This document shows, in pieces, positions 1 through 10,700 of a DNA stretch of 35,614 bases. A program made the position numbers and the translations under genes. Under the pieces are notes generated by a model. It was not told where the DNA came from. It saw nothing but the letters and a program-made list of their open reading frames with translations, and made no database searches. Numbering within the stretch: position 1 is the first letter of the stretch; each line of letters opens with the position of its first letter. The DNA lies in assembly GCA_002309765.1 (NCBI GenBank), contig DBXY01000064.1, positions 16,668-52,281 on the forward strand, read 5' to 3'. The stretch is from Verrucomicrobia bacterium UBA1200 (GTDB taxonomy: Bacteria > Verrucomicrobiota > Kiritimatiellia > RFP12 > UBA1067).

Positions 1-103
1 CTGCCGCCGCAGCGGCAGGTTCGGCGAACATCCGCCGGGCGCAAAACGCCGCGCCTGCCATACCGCCAATAAACCACCTTCTTGAAATCATTTTACCCGT
101 CAT
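1..103 (-). CDS. Tat-exported protein, N-terminal fragment (partial)
   Basis: The open frame reads leftwards from an ATG at 103 and leaves the window at position 1, so only about 34 residues are visible. They begin MTGKMISRRWFIGGMAGAAF and continue into an alanine-rich stretch. S-R-R-W-F-I followed by a hydrophobic, Gly/Ala-rich segment is a twin-arginine signal, so the mature protein is probably folded in the cytoplasm and exported by Tat. The start is supported by GAGGAG 7 nt upstream and a promoter-like sequence 46 bp further up. The function of the mature part cannot be seen. Confidence 0.75.
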   Translation of the reverse strand, partial: MTGKMISRRWFIGGMAGAAFCARRMFAEPAAAAA

Positions 104-148
104 CGCCTTACTCCTCGATAAACACTACCCACATTGAAAACTGCGTAA

Positions 149-177
149 AGTTTAACATTTTACGTTCGTAATGCCAA
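149..177 (-). promoter_or_regulatory. sigma70-like promoter of the Tat-signal gene, with an overlapping inverted repeat
   Basis: On the minus strand, TTGGCA (172-177) and TAAACT (149-154) are separated by 17 bp, 46 bp upstream of the ATG at 103. An inverted repeat CGTAAA/TTTACG (144-149 and 159-164) overlaps the -10 element, the position expected of an operator. Matches were read by eye; no start site is known. Confidence 0.45.
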
Positions 178-239
178 GTCGATTATGGTTGTTCCGGCAA
201 AATCATCGCTCGGCGTTAGCGTAATTGCGGCGGCGCGGC

Positions 240-1601
240 TCAACGGTTCAGCCGGATGGACATTCCGCCCAAAAACTTGTCCGAAACGATTTCGATAGAG
301 CCGTCCGGCTTTGCCCCGTCCACGAAAAACCGGCGAGATTGCCCGGGCAACAGCCCGCGCACACTGCCCGCGGCGCGTTTGCCGTCCACCGCTACCGTTG
401 CATCGTGATAAAAGGGCGCCACCCCCGTGTTTTGTATTTCCACCGCCAATCCGCCGTCAGTGTTTTTGGCACTATTTACGGCGAATCGGTATCCGCATGC
501 GCGCTGGGCGGCAAGAAAACGTTCTCGTGTGGCATAGCGGCCCTTTACCGAATCGTTAGCGATCATAAAGGTGATGTGGTATTTGGCGGCGGCATTTTCC
601 CATGTGACGCCGTGTATGCCGGCGGGCGAGAGAAAGTTCCGCTGGTCGCTGCGCTTGTAGTAACTGATTTCGCCGCCGCAAGGTGCCGTCTTCCAGTGCT
701 CGGTGCCAAACGCCTGCCAGTCGCGCTCATTCCAGCCATCGCCGTTCGACAGGTCGTGCCCATCGCACATAAAACTGTCGTCAAACAGCCCGAAACGCAA
801 CCCTTCCCGCGCGAGTTCCACCGCCGGTGAATAGTCTGACTTCCGGGCGGCCGCGTCAATCGAAACCATCCAAGGCGTGTGTTTGAACGCCTTGTCGAGG
901 AGCCTGAAAAAACGGCGCTGGAAATCGAGCGTCGGGAAGTTACGGCCAGGAACCGTCCGGGTTCCGCTGGTATGGTACTCCGCCCAGTGGCCGAACCCGA
1001 CCTGGACAAACGCGAGGCGCGGGTCGGTGTCGTACCGTTCCGCGAAAGCGCGGTAGAAAGCGAGGGTGAAATTTTCCAGGGCTGCGCAGGACCAATCGGG
1101 GTAGTACGTGGGACCGTCGCCGCCCGGATTCCCGGCAAACGTCTCGCGGTAATCGGCACGTCTTTTGATGAATGCCGGCACTGCCGTTGCGCCTCTCACC
1201 CCGTTCAGCTTTTCGCCAGGGTAGGCGTAGCGGAAACGGATTATCGCCTGATGTCGGCGGGAGGCGATATCCGACAACAGTGCATCAATCCGCCGCCAGT
1301 CGAGGATCGTTTCTCCGGAAGTGTCCAATCCGGTCGCCACATCGCACGGCAGACAATAGGAAAACTCCAGCGAAATTACGTCCGAGCAGGCCGGGTTGTC
1401 CTTAGCTTCATCCGGCCAGAGCACCAGACCCTTAAACGGCTCGCAAGTTTCCGTGCGGGCCGCAGCAAAAACGGAAAATGAGAAAAACGCCGTAACCGCC
1501 AATATCGCGATTCCACCGTTTACAAGGTACAGTCTTACCATTTTCCAGAACCTCATTTTCAAAGGAAAGTCATGCCTATATCCTATCAAACCGGTCGTCA
1601 T
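240..1601 (-). CDS. Secreted TIM-barrel-like protein, possibly DUF4874/DUF4832-type glycoside hydrolase relative
   Basis: A 453-aa protein with a hydrophobic segment at about residues 25-47 ending in F-A-A-A-R, which reads as a signal peptide or anchor. The central part has alternating helix/strand character, and the segment FVQVGFGHWAEYHT resembles the GF-GxWGEWH motif of DUF4874/DUF4832 proteins, which are predicted glycosidase-like TIM barrels. The last 90 residues look like a beta-sandwich (V-A-V-D-G-K, L-L-P-G-Q-S). No catalytic pair can be assigned with certainty. The gene starts 10 bp after the stop of the upstream membrane-protein gene, so the two are probably co-transcribed. The start is uncertain: no strong Shine-Dalgarno precedes 1601, and an in-frame ATG at 1556 would still leave the hydrophobic segment intact. 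The family call is by pattern memory only. Confidence 0.6.
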   Translation of the reverse strand: MTTGLIGYRHDFPLKMRFWKMVRLYLVNGGIAILAVTAFFSFSVFAAARTETCEPFKGLVLWPDEAKDNPACSDVISLEFSYCLPCDVATGLDTSGETILDWRRIDALLSDIASRRHQAIIRFRYAYPGEKLNGVRGATAVPAFIKRRADYRETFAGNPGGDGPTYYPDWSCAALENFTLAFYRAFAERYDTDPRLAFVQVGFGHWAEYHTSGTRTVPGRNFPTLDFQRRFFRLLDKAFKHTPWMVSIDAAARKSDYSPAVELAREGLRFGLFDDSFMCDGHDLSNGDGWNERDWQAFGTEHWKTAPCGGEISYYKRSDQRNFLSPAGIHGVTWENAAAKYHITFMIANDSVKGRYATRERFLAAQRACGYRFAVNSAKNTDGGLAVEIQNTGVAPFYHDATVAVDGKRAAGSVRGLLPGQSRRFFVDGAKPDGSIEIVSDKFLGGMSIRLNR

Positions 1602-1611
1602 GAATGTAACC

Positions 1612-2748
1612 CTACTCTGGCGGACCGATCTTTTTCAGCCCAAAATTCTCATCCAGCCGTCGGTCCAGCCGCAACATCATCCCGGACATACCTCCGCTGC
1701 CGGCCAACACCTCGCGGGCGACCGCCCTCGCCAACGCCAAATTATTCGCCGCGCCAGAGCCGCGAGCAAACTCCCATCCTGGCGAAAACTTCCCCTCCCG
1801 CAAAAACTTCTCCTCCAACGAACTCCTGTTATCCGGCGAGATATTGCCCTTCTGAAAAACCTTATTCTTCGGCAAGAAATTACCATTCGGCGAAAGTTCC
1901 CTATCAGACGTAAGACCACTTTTATTATTTATTCCGCCACATAGTCTAATATGCTCGTTTGGCGTAATTTTACCATCCTTTACCACATCCCGAACTCGCC
2001 TTTGCTCCGTTCCGCAACATGGTCTCATTTTCCCCAACCCCTGCGGCGCATCAACGCAACCTGCGGTGTTATTGTCATTTCGTAACGCGGCCTCATTCAA
2101 ATCATCACCAACCTCTTCACCCAGCGCGGTCTCGGCGGGATACGGATCCGCCAGCCCTACCGCCTGCCGCAACTTCACCGCCAGTTGCTTGTAGCGCATC
2201 GCGGTCTTGTAGTGCGACCAAATATCCGGGCAATGTTCGAACAGCCAACCCTTCACCCCAGGATTGCGCCCGCAAATGCGACCGTCCTCGTCAAAACACA
2301 GGCTGTTGTCAACGAAAGCGTCGAGATCCAGCAGCGCCGATCCCAACCTCACCATGTCCGCCTCGGAACGCTTTCGGTTCGCCCACAATTCCGACAATCG
2401 TTCCGGCGACGGGCAGGGGTTCAGCGTGCTGCGCGGCGTGATTTTACGCCGCTGTGCCCGCAATTCGCGACGACGCAACCGCTCGCGCTCGTAGTACTTC
2501 GGGCGGCGCATACGGTTGATCGCGACAGAAAGGATGCGGCAGACCAGCCACAGCGCCGCGCTGCCGCCGACGCAGACGGATATTACCAGCGGTAGCGCTA
2601 TTAGGCAAGCTAGGGAAAGCAACTCGCCGTACCGGGTATGGGTACTTTCTGGACCTATGGCAAGGTTTAGCGAGGTATCGAAACCGGCGGCAATCCACCT
2701 TGCGAAAGGGGTAACTTCAAGATTGTATATGGGTTCTTTTGCTTTCAT
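1612..2748 (-). CDS. Single-pass membrane protein of unknown function with repetitive C-terminal tail
   Basis: The frame is open from 2817, but the ATG at 2748 (MKAKEPIYNL, 378 aa) is the more natural start because upstream codons run into repeated intergenic sequence; neither start has a good Shine-Dalgarno. A transmembrane segment (L-L-S-L-A-C-L-I-A-L-P-L-V-I-S-V) lies at about residues 46-75 and is followed by a strongly basic, probably helical stretch rich in R-R-E-R-L-R-R-R, typical of a cytoplasmic stop-transfer region. The middle is a soluble, acidic to neutral domain that I do not recognise. The tail (about residues 255-330) is low-complexity and carries recurring G-K/N-I/F-S/L-P units (GKITP, GNFLP, GNISP, GKFSP). 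The DNA there is AT-richer than the rest of the gene and includes one copy of a 16-bp element also found twice upstream. Function unknown. Confidence 0.65.
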   Translation of the reverse strand: MKAKEPIYNLEVTPFARWIAAGFDTSLNLAIGPESTHTRYGELLSLACLIALPLVISVCVGGSAALWLVCRILSVAINRMRRPKYYERERLRRRELRAQRRKITPRSTLNPCPSPERLSELWANRKRSEADMVRLGSALLDLDAFVDNSLCFDEDGRICGRNPGVKGWLFEHCPDIWSHYKTAMRYKQLAVKLRQAVGLADPYPAETALGEEVGDDLNEAALRNDNNTAGCVDAPQGLGKMRPCCGTEQRRVRDVVKDGKITPNEHIRLCGGINNKSGLTSDRELSPNGNFLPKNKVFQKGNISPDNRSSLEEKFLREGKFSPGWEFARGSGAANNLALARAVAREVLAGSGGMSGMMLRLDRRLDENFGLKKIGPPE

Positions 2749-2888
2749 GGGGGGAAGGTTAACCAATTTCGGGAAAAAGGTCAATCCCAAAATAAGACTT
2801 CGTGGCGGAAAAGTCATAAAGGCAAATTTGACTGATAATCACCAAGGGGGAAAACGGGATGAGACGTATATGAGACTACGTGGCGGAA
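1932..2888. repeat. Three copies of a 16-bp element AGACT(A/T)(C/T)GTGGCGGAA
   Basis: Copies lie at 2795-2810 and 2873-2888 (plus strand, in the leader of the membrane-protein gene) and at 1932-1947 (inverted, inside that gene's coding region). They differ at only two positions. The two upstream copies are 78 bp apart. Function unknown: possibly a protein-binding site or a relic of a small mobile repeat. Confidence 0.6.
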
Positions 2889-2904
2889 AAAAATTTTTGA
2901 GATC

Positions 2905-2934
2905 ATAATACCGATTTTAAGTGGGGTTAATGAA
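2905..2934 (-). promoter_or_regulatory. possible weak promoter for the membrane-protein gene
   Basis: On the minus strand, TTCATT (2929-2934) and TATTAT (2905-2910) are 18 bp apart. The -35 match is poor. It would give a leader of about 150 nt containing two copies of the 16-bp repeat. Visual match only. Confidence 0.25.
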
Positions 2935-2950
2935 GAAGTTGGATTGCAGG

Positions 2951-2989
2951 TAAATAAAAAACTCACGCATAATGGGGATTATGCGTGAG
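2951..2989 (-). terminator. rho-independent terminator of the surface-protein operon
   Basis: A perfect 12-bp stem, CTCACGCATAAT (2962-2973) against ATTATGCGTGAG (2978-2989), has a 4-nt loop and on the minus strand is followed by six T residues (2956-2961) and further T-rich sequence. It lies 33 bp past the stop of the small secreted protein gene (3022), so it ends the transcript that starts near 12875. Confidence 0.9.
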
Positions 2990-3021
2990 AATGATTGCGC
3001 TGTAAAAAACGCTTTAGACCG

Positions 3022-3918
3022 TTACTTGTTGTTGGGCTCGACGATCCGCATGAAAAGCGATTTGGCATCCTTCGCCTTCGGGGCGTCGGTGAGCACTTTC
3101 ATCTTCATCCGGGAATCGTTCAACGAACGCTCCTCAATGTCAAAATCAAGATACCCGGAGGTGTCGGACTCGCCGTCCTTCAACAGCTCTTCAATACTCG
3201 TCGCGTATTTCACGGAGAACGTACGGTTGGGGGTGACGCTGGCAAGCACACCACGCCGCAACGACCCGTTCGGCGCTTCCACCGAAAGCCGCCACTTGCC
3301 ATCCGGCAAACGGGTCCACTCGGTGATGGAGACCGCCCCAGACAACTCGGCGGGCAACGACGGGACGCTGGCCAAAGTCTTGACACCAGATACTGGTGAA
3401 TCCATGACCTGCGGCACAGAAGCAGTGCTGGCGGTGGTAACTTGCGTGGAGGCGATAGACGCCACCGAGCACCAGCCCAACACGTTGTCGGCAGTACCGG
3501 CCGGCTCAAGACCACCTTTCGCGCTCTCTTTCACACGGGTGTCCAGCAACGTCACTTCGTAACGTCCTCCCTGGTGTGAAGCGATGAAAGTAGCCGGGAT
3601 ATGGAAAAGGGTAGGGCGGCAATAGCCGATCGTCACGCCGTCAACCGTGCGCGAACCGGCGTTCGGCTGCGCAATCACCAGCTCGCTGTTCTCAGGGTCG
3701 GCCATCGTGCCATCATTCAACACCCCTTGGAACTCCGCGCCGTCGCGCACCCAAACCAGAGCGTAAATCTCGCCCCGCATCACAGGTGTCCCGTCGGTAT
3801 AGCAATCCGGCCCGGGCGTGGAAAACTCCAAAACCCCGTAATCAGCTGCCCGCACGGTCGAAACCAGCGCAAGCGCAACAGCCCCAAGAACGGACACCAT
3901 TGAAAATTTCCTGCTCAT
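3022..3918 (-). CDS. Small secreted protein of unknown function
   Basis: A 298-aa protein from the ATG at 3918 (MSRKFSMVSVLGAVALALVS), a clear Sec signal peptide with probable cleavage after V-R-A. The frame continues up to a TTG at 3942, and the only purine-rich ribosome-binding sequences (AAAGGA) sit before 3942 and 12 nt before 3918, so the exact start is open. The first 150 mature residues look like a beta-rich domain (G-E-I-Y-A-L-V-W-V, D-G-T-M-A-D-P, Y-E-V-T-L-L-D-T-R). A Thr/Ser/Ala-rich linker and a second beta-rich region follow, with many charged residues near the end. There is no PEP-CTERM motif, in contrast to the neighbour upstream. It lies 35 bp after that gene and directly before the terminator, so it is the last gene of the surface-protein operon. 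I do not recognise the family. Confidence 0.75.
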   Translation of the reverse strand: MSRKFSMVSVLGAVALALVSTVRAADYGVLEFSTPGPDCYTDGTPVMRGEIYALVWVRDGAEFQGVLNDGTMADPENSELVIAQPNAGSRTVDGVTIGYCRPTLFHIPATFIASHQGGRYEVTLLDTRVKESAKGGLEPAGTADNVLGWCSVASIASTQVTTASTASVPQVMDSPVSGVKTLASVPSLPAELSGAVSITEWTRLPDGKWRLSVEAPNGSLRRGVLASVTPNRTFSVKYATSIEELLKDGESDTSGYLDFDIEERSLNDSRMKMKVLTDAPKAKDAKSLFMRIVEPNNK

Positions 3919-3953
3919 AACTCGCCCCATTCCTTTCAACAAAAAATCCTTTA

Positions 3954-4703
3954 CTAAACCCGCTGACGCGGAACGGCCTTCCTTCTGCCACGCCGGAAGG
4001 CAAGCAGCTCAGCCCCCAATAGCAACAACATAGCAACCGACGGCTCCGGTACGGTGAATGCGTTTGCCATCCACTCATATGGAGGTGGCGTTGAAACATC
4101 GCCATACGTAATATAGTTGTTAAGATTTGACCAAGCTTGAGGATCCGTAACGGCAAGGGTGTTCACCCACGACCCATTCTCATCGACACTCCCCAACTCG
4201 ACCACAAAACTATACTGCGAAGGATCACCATCCACACGTACAGAAACCCAATCAGCACCCGTCCAGGCTTCTGAACCGTCGCGGAGAAGCTCATCGGTGT
4301 ACTCACCAGTCGGCGAAACCGTCCAACCGCCCTCTCCGTCAGAGATTAACTGAGGAAGTAGCATGTTCACACCATCGCCAGTCATTCGCACCCGCGCAGC
4401 CCCAATGGTTTCACCGTCTGGTGATGTGTAAGCTGATGCTAGGACAGTTTGGTTATTCTCGTCTGTAACCGTAGCACTTTCGCCGACAGCCCACCACAAC
4501 ACGGCAAAACCATAAGAGACATTAGCCGTAAACAGCAACGCCGACAAGAAAACCACACTCAATGCGCATTTAATACCACTCAAAATGGCCGCAATTGATT
4601 GCGTTCTGCCCGCCGATCCCTTTACATGACTGTTTTTGAACGGGCCGCAATTGATTGCGGCCGTTCGCAAAAGCAGTTTCAAATAACGTACTTTCTTTAA
4701 CAT
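3954..4703 (-). CDS. PEP-CTERM sorting-domain surface protein
   Basis: A 249-aa protein ending in VPEPSVAMLLLLGAELLAF followed by R-R-G-R-R-K. This is the complete tripartite PEP-CTERM signal: V-P-E-P, a hydrophobic helix and a basic tail. In this family the tail is recognised by an exosortase (EpsH/XrtA type) for surface or extracellular-matrix delivery; no exosortase is in the window. The start at 4703 has GGAG 6 nt upstream inside the end of the giant gene and follows that gene's TAG by one base, so translation is coupled. The signal segment is unusually deep: the hydrophobic stretch is at about residues 44-65, after a basic, hairpin-encoding leader. The mature part (about 150 residues, acidic, Trp-containing) is unfamiliar. 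Confidence 0.85.
   Translation of the reverse strand: MLKKVRYLKLLLRTAAINCGPFKNSHVKGSAGRTQSIAAILSGIKCALSVVFLSALLFTANVSYGFAVLWWAVGESATVTDENNQTVLASAYTSPDGETIGAARVRMTGDGVNMLLPQLISDGEGGWTVSPTGEYTDELLRDGSEAWTGADWVSVRVDGDPSQYSFVVELGSVDENGSWVNTLAVTDPQAWSNLNNYITYGDVSTPPPYEWMANAFTVPEPSVAMLLLLGAELLAFRRGRRKAVPRQRV
4587..4666. repeat. 17-bp direct repeat and strong hairpin inside the PEP-CTERM gene
   Basis: GGCCGCAATTGATTGCG occurs at 4587-4603 and 4643-4659. The second copy extends into an inverted repeat GGCCGCAA-TTGA-TTGCGGCC (4643-4662), lengthened to about 12 bp with one bulge by GAACG/CGTTC on the flanks. The two copies are translated in different reading frames, so the repetition is at DNA or RNA level and not protein level. 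Confidence 0.7.
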
Positions 4704-4704
4704 G

Positions 4705-7700
4705 CTATTCTCCGTCCGTACCAGTATCGGTAGACTCCTCAGTTTCTTTCCAACCGTCCCAAGTGAGCGTTAAATTGCTGGCGGCGTGGCGCACATACCA
4801 GAAGCCCGTGCCGGAAGGAATTGAGCCTTCCACCACCCACGCAATTTTCTGACGACCTTTAACAATGGTGTATGTTTTCTTCTCCCATACTCCAGCGGTC
4901 GCATTCCTACGATACGTTGTAAGAACATTCGGGTTGGGGGAGGGCACCCAAATCATATCTCTTGCGTCAATAGTCCCGGTAAACTGCAAAGCATTGATCT
5001 CGACATCATACATCGTCGGGTTGGCCAACAGTGTATTCGATGGAGATCCCTCAATGCCGCCAGGGATTGTGTTGACGTAAGTACCAGCCTGATGCTGCCC
5101 ACATACGAAGATGGGCTTAATTGTCCCCGCTTCCGTCACCGGGTTGGCGCGGACGAGCCAATACGCTCCACCACGAGGCAACGTGGAAGACGTCGGCTCC
5201 GCGAGTGTCACGCCATCCGGGGCGGCGGAGATAAACGACTCCCACACTTCGCTCCCGCGGCTTCCGCTCAATTGCCACCCGTAATGCACATTAGCTGATG
5301 TGTCATAGGCGTAAATCTTGTCACCGGTAGCCAAATTGACATTGGCCATCAGTTTCTCGATGGTCACGTTGGCATCAGCAGCCGTGTCGGTGTCGGCGAG
5401 AGCGGCAACCGCCGGCTTATCCGTATCGCATGCCACCCACGGCGAGGCTACCACCATGTTGGTGTAGGTGCTGTTGACCTCAAGGATGCCGTCAATGTTC
5501 TTGGACGGGATTTCGTTGGTGATCGCTTCCCGCTGCAGAGGAATAATCTGCGTCACAATGCGGTAGAGACCCGACGCGGCGGCAGACTTGCCCTCGTTGT
5601 CGAGCAGCGGCACAGCCATTCCCGGACGATCCATATCCACCGCCAAAGCGTCGGTGGTCGGCCCAGCGATCTGATTCCAACCGGTACCGATGGTCTTCTG
5701 CAACACGTACTGCACCTTGTAACCGAGATCTGTGAGCGCTACGGGCTTATCCCAGATGCGCATATTCATTTGCGAAGTTTCGCTGTTCGAAGCCATACCG
5801 ACTAACAGATCTTGGGTGTAGGCAGTGCCGGTCACGATGTTCTCCCAGCGCTTAAGCCCGTTGTCGTCCACCTGGTTCAGCCAAGCGTTAGCCGCGGTCA
5901 CCGAGTAGCCGGACTTCTCCATATCAAGCTTATCGGCGTCCAGAGACTTCAACGTATTGATCAGCACAGTCTCATACCCCTCACAATCCGCAAGCTTGAT
6001 GGTGAGGTTATCGCCCGTTGAACGCTGCGTGGCCGACGGAACCTTGATCTCACGGTACTCGGCCTCGTATTCGGCGTCATCGGTAACGTCTGCCAACACC
6101 GGTTTCCACCCCTTGAAGCGGTAGATGCAATCCTTCGCCGCATTCATCGGCTTGGCCGGGATGGTGTCGGAAGCCGGCGTCACAATCTCGCTGGCCAATG
6201 TGCCATAGAGGTACTTCGTCGCTGCCTTCAGCACTTCCGTCTTGTTCTCAGTGTAGAACGTCACGTCATACTTCTTGGCGTTCACAAACTCTACCTCTTT
6301 GTCAGCTTCCATGTACAAATAGGTGCCGTTTTCGTTCGCGATAGGCGACGAGGTTTCGTTGCCGTCCACGTTCACGACCTTCATCACGTAATCCTCGGCA
6401 TCATCCAGAAACGCCTCAGTGACGGTGTACCGATGGAAGGTAGTGACACCGGTTGACGGATTCCGTTCGCCATAAGGCAGTGCGTGGATCGTCACATCGC
6501 TACCGTGCTTCACGGTGAGCGTGATCTTGCCGTCTGCGGGGGTAAGGCTTTCCACCGCCACATCATTCAAGGAGTAACCGCTAACCACGTACGAAACGCT
6601 GGAGGAGAAGATTGGGCACGCAATCGTTACGGTAAAGCTGTCACTCGCCTTATCGGTCTCGTTGGCGAGCGAGGTTACCTTAAGGTTAAGGTCGTAGCCG
6701 ACCTCCTTATAGATCGCGTAAACCGTCGGCGAACCGGTGAAGTCGTTCCAAGTCGAGCCGTTCGTGCTCCACTTCACGAATACGCCGTCAATCTTCAGCT
6801 GGATCGAATCGCCCGTGGTCGTGCCGTCCATATTCGCAGTGGCAGTCACGCCCGACTTACCTGCGGCAAGAGCGGAACGGTTAAGCGATGCGAGCGTTAC
6901 GCCGTCGAGCGCCGGCGACACACGGAAGATGTTCGCCCCGGTGTTACCGCCAAACCGAACCGTGAGCGCGTCCGATCCCAAGGCTAATTCCTCACCCTGT
7001 ACCGCTCCACCAACTTCGCCGTTCATCGAAATCGGGCTGCCGTTGTAGGTAATCGCGTCGATTGCAGTGAGTGCTCCGTTTGCGCCGACGGTCATATAGT
7101 AAACCTTCGGCATCTCGGTATAGACATAGAAGAGTTCGTAGTCACCCATCGGCACCGTGACATCATCATCGGTCTTCAGGGTAAGCTCATAATAATCGCC
7201 GGTTGACGGCTTCACGAGGCCAATCTCCTTCACCGAGCCAACGATGGTCACCACGCCATCATTGTTTTTAGTTCCGTAGTAAACGCCCGCGAAACTGCTG
7301 CCCGTAGTATCCGCACCGTCTTTCAGCAGGTACGTGGCGGTAGCCGCGCTGTTCGTACGCGCCAGCAAAGCGTCGGAGGTCACCAAAAACTCAGAGTCCG
7401 CCGAAAGTGTAACGCTCACGGTGTATTTAGACGAATCGGCGGTACGCCAACCGTCATCGCCCTCATCCTTCAAAGCAACAACACTACCTTGAGCCAGCGC
7501 CACATGCAACTCAATCGGCAACTCCTTACGCATATTGGTGTAGGTCACGTTACGAGTCGTCGGCGTGGTTGCAGACTCACTCGTATAGACATACGTCCCC
7601 GTCTGACTGTCACTATCGTTCCATTCAGTAACGAAGTTGGCTTTACTGGATTGTGTAATAGTGACTTTCTGTGTATTTTCTAATGAAGAGATTCTTGTTC

Positions 7701-10700
7701 TCTCCCTAGTCAATGTCCACGAAGAGTCTGAAGAAGTACCATTTTGTGTTGCAGTGATAGTAGGACTAGACCAATTCTGCTCAGAAGTATTCTTATCGTA
7801 AAACAATGTAACAGTCTCAGTTTCTGCGTTCTGTAAATAATTAGTGGCGCAAGAAACCTCGTTAGTAACATATGTTGTTTCACTTGTTTCATTCCAAGTA
7901 TTCCCCCAATTAGTACTATTAACATAAAATGTACGTCCATCCGTTGTTTGAATTTCCTGGTTATACCTAGTCGTACCATGCCATCCTCTTGTGGTATACG
8001 CCGTTTTTGTTTGAGTTCCTTTTCCGGTCACCGTTGTCTCAATATTTGTCACGGCAATAACATACTCAAACTGTTCAGCCATGTCGGCTTCCGTCCCAAT
8101 TGTTTGCTCGTGAAGATTAATAATGGTAGGCTGGGATTCGAAGTACACCACATAGAGCTGCATATCGTAACCGTAGACACTCCATGTGGTTCCGCCATCT
8201 GTAGAGTATTGGTAACCACGCCAAGAGTTCTTAACCTGTAACTGCGGCTCGTCACTGTCCGAACTCTTCGAACCGGTAATAATGTGCAGAGCGGCATTAG
8301 CGTCAGACGGCACGTCCTCATCACCGATGGCATAAGCGTAGTATTTGTACGTCGATCCAGAATTACGGTAGCTCATTGCCGCAATATTGGTAGCCATATT
8401 GTAGGCAACCGTATTGATCTGCACCGTTGTCGGCCGTGTAGTGTTGTTGAGGTTGGCAAGGGCTAGGCTACCGTTATTATCCATCGCCACGTAACCGATA
8501 TTAACCGGCATCGGGTTTTGGAAATAGACGAAGAAGATTTCGTTGTCTTCCGGGAGCGGGCCCTCGGTGCCGTCTGCAAAGGTCACATACACGTGCTTTG
8601 CCTCGATGTTGTAGTAAATCCTATCAATCTTGGAGGATTCGGTGATGTTTTCAATGCTGTCGCTGATGCAGGCAAAGGCATAGGCATAACCGGACACCGC
8701 CGAGGCGTCGACATAAGTGGTGGGTGAAGATTCGAGGAGGTCTTCCACCACAGTATCCACATTCATCTTGATTTTTTTAACGGGATTGTTGGAAGAATCC
8801 TTAACCAACCACTCGTTGTCCTTGTTAACCAGCGTTTGGTCGGAAGCATCAACCGCATGAATCGGCACCTCCAGCAGGTTCCACCAACGGGCGTAAAGAA
8901 CGAGGTCGGGCTGCGTGACCGGGGTTGAGAAGTCATACGCCTGATCCGATGAATATTCGTCCGTCAACTCGTAACGCACCGCACTCCAGAACTGGAACAT
9001 ATGCTCGGGGTCACCGGACAGGGCAGCGTTCGGGTCGGTGGCGTAACCGTTCAACGTGGTATTCTGATAGTACATCTGCCTTTCGTTGTCAAAGGTGTAC
9101 TTGGTGGTGTCCCAAGATCCCCACTGGGCGACATCGTTATTCTTGTCGAAATAGACCTTCACCTTCCACTGGGCATAGAGGGTGTTATTGCCGTTGGCTT
9201 CGGTATCCTCTGAATTGAGGTAGATTTGGGCACCGGGGTCGAAGTGAGTGCCGGAACCGTCAGCCTCTGTATTCCAACCGCCAAACTCCAGCTGCACACC
9301 GTCAAGGTCATAATAGAAACCAGCAGTGCCGGTCTCAAGCGTTCCGAACGAGTTGTTGCGCATGCCGGTAACAGTAAGCGTAGAACTATCCCCGCTCGGG
9401 GTGGCGGTGATGTCGCTCTGCAGTTTGTCGTCAAGGGTGAAGCCGGAACCGGTGTAATCGGAGTCAAGCGTAGCGCCGTTACCGTCCAGGGTCAGGCGCA
9501 CGGTAGTGACATCGCTGTACACCGCGTCCAACACCAGCTGCTTAACGGTGTTACCTTGGGTGTCGGTACCGGTGACGGTATAGCCGGAGTTGAAGGAGAA
9601 GGACTGGCCGGGGCGATAAACAGTGTCATCGCCATAGCGAATCTTCCAACCGACAAAAACCTTACCGGTCGGCGGTTGGGCGGTACGTGTCACCAACACC
9701 TCCGAACTGTCGGTGTAAAAACCGCCGTCAATGGTCTTAAAGGCACCGTCTTCGCTCTCATCGTCAGTGTTAATCGTGCCGATGCCAGCCGAGTAGACCA
9801 AATTGTAGGTGTCGGTTTTCTTCCAGAGCAACTTTATAACGGTGTTGTGGGTAACCTGCTGGCCAAATGCATAGGGCGTTTCCGAGCCGTCCGGATGCAC
9901 CTCATACCACCCGGCGTAACGGTAGGCTTTGGGCGCATACGAATAACGCTTGCTGGTGTCAACGATAGCTGGATCAGACACGTCCTGCGTGTAGTAGGTC
10001 CGGCGGTCAGATATCTCCGTCCTAAAGGGCTCTTCGTCCTCTCGGTCTTCCCATTCGTCCGTCAAACCATAGAACGACCGGACATGCTCGGCATAATAAT
10101 ACGTGCCGTCAATCGACTGCTCAAAATTGCGCTCGGTGGCGTTGTACTCCCTGATTTCCTCGCCGCCAAAAGCCGGCTCCCAGAACCAAGTCGACCCCAA
10201 CTCACCGCCGCCCAGCGTACCGTAATTGGGGTTGACCTTAATCAGGTAATACACCTTCCCCCACCTGGCATATGCCACCAGATTGTTCATTGGCATAGTA
10301 CGGTCAAAGTCGAAGCGGGTAGTGGTACCTTCGTCAGCATACCAGCCTTTAAACTCAAACCCGTCATTCATACCGGGATCTGTAGGCGTAGGGGCAGCGC
10401 AGGAGGCAGGCACGATGTCAGTGCTAAGCTGCGCCCCATAATAAACGTTTGTTTGCGCATACATTGTACTGTTATAGGAGTCATAAAAAGAAATCGTGTA
10501 TGTGTTACGCTTGTGATAAACATAAAGGGGATACCTACCGTTTGACGATCCGTTTACGCTTGCGTTATTTGAAGGATTTTCAGTGAATGTGCCTTCCGAA
10601 TAGCCCCAAAGTGAGAAAGCAGGAGCAAACTTGTGGGTAAAGTTGAAATTGCCTCCGTTACACTTGGTTTCAATCGCAGTTTCTACATAGTTGGTCGAAT

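Noticed and set aside
9226..10545. A 439-codon plus-strand frame opposite the giant InlB-repeat gene
   Set aside because: The minus strand encodes unmistakable InlB repeats here; the plus frame has no motif and arises from repeat-biased codon use.
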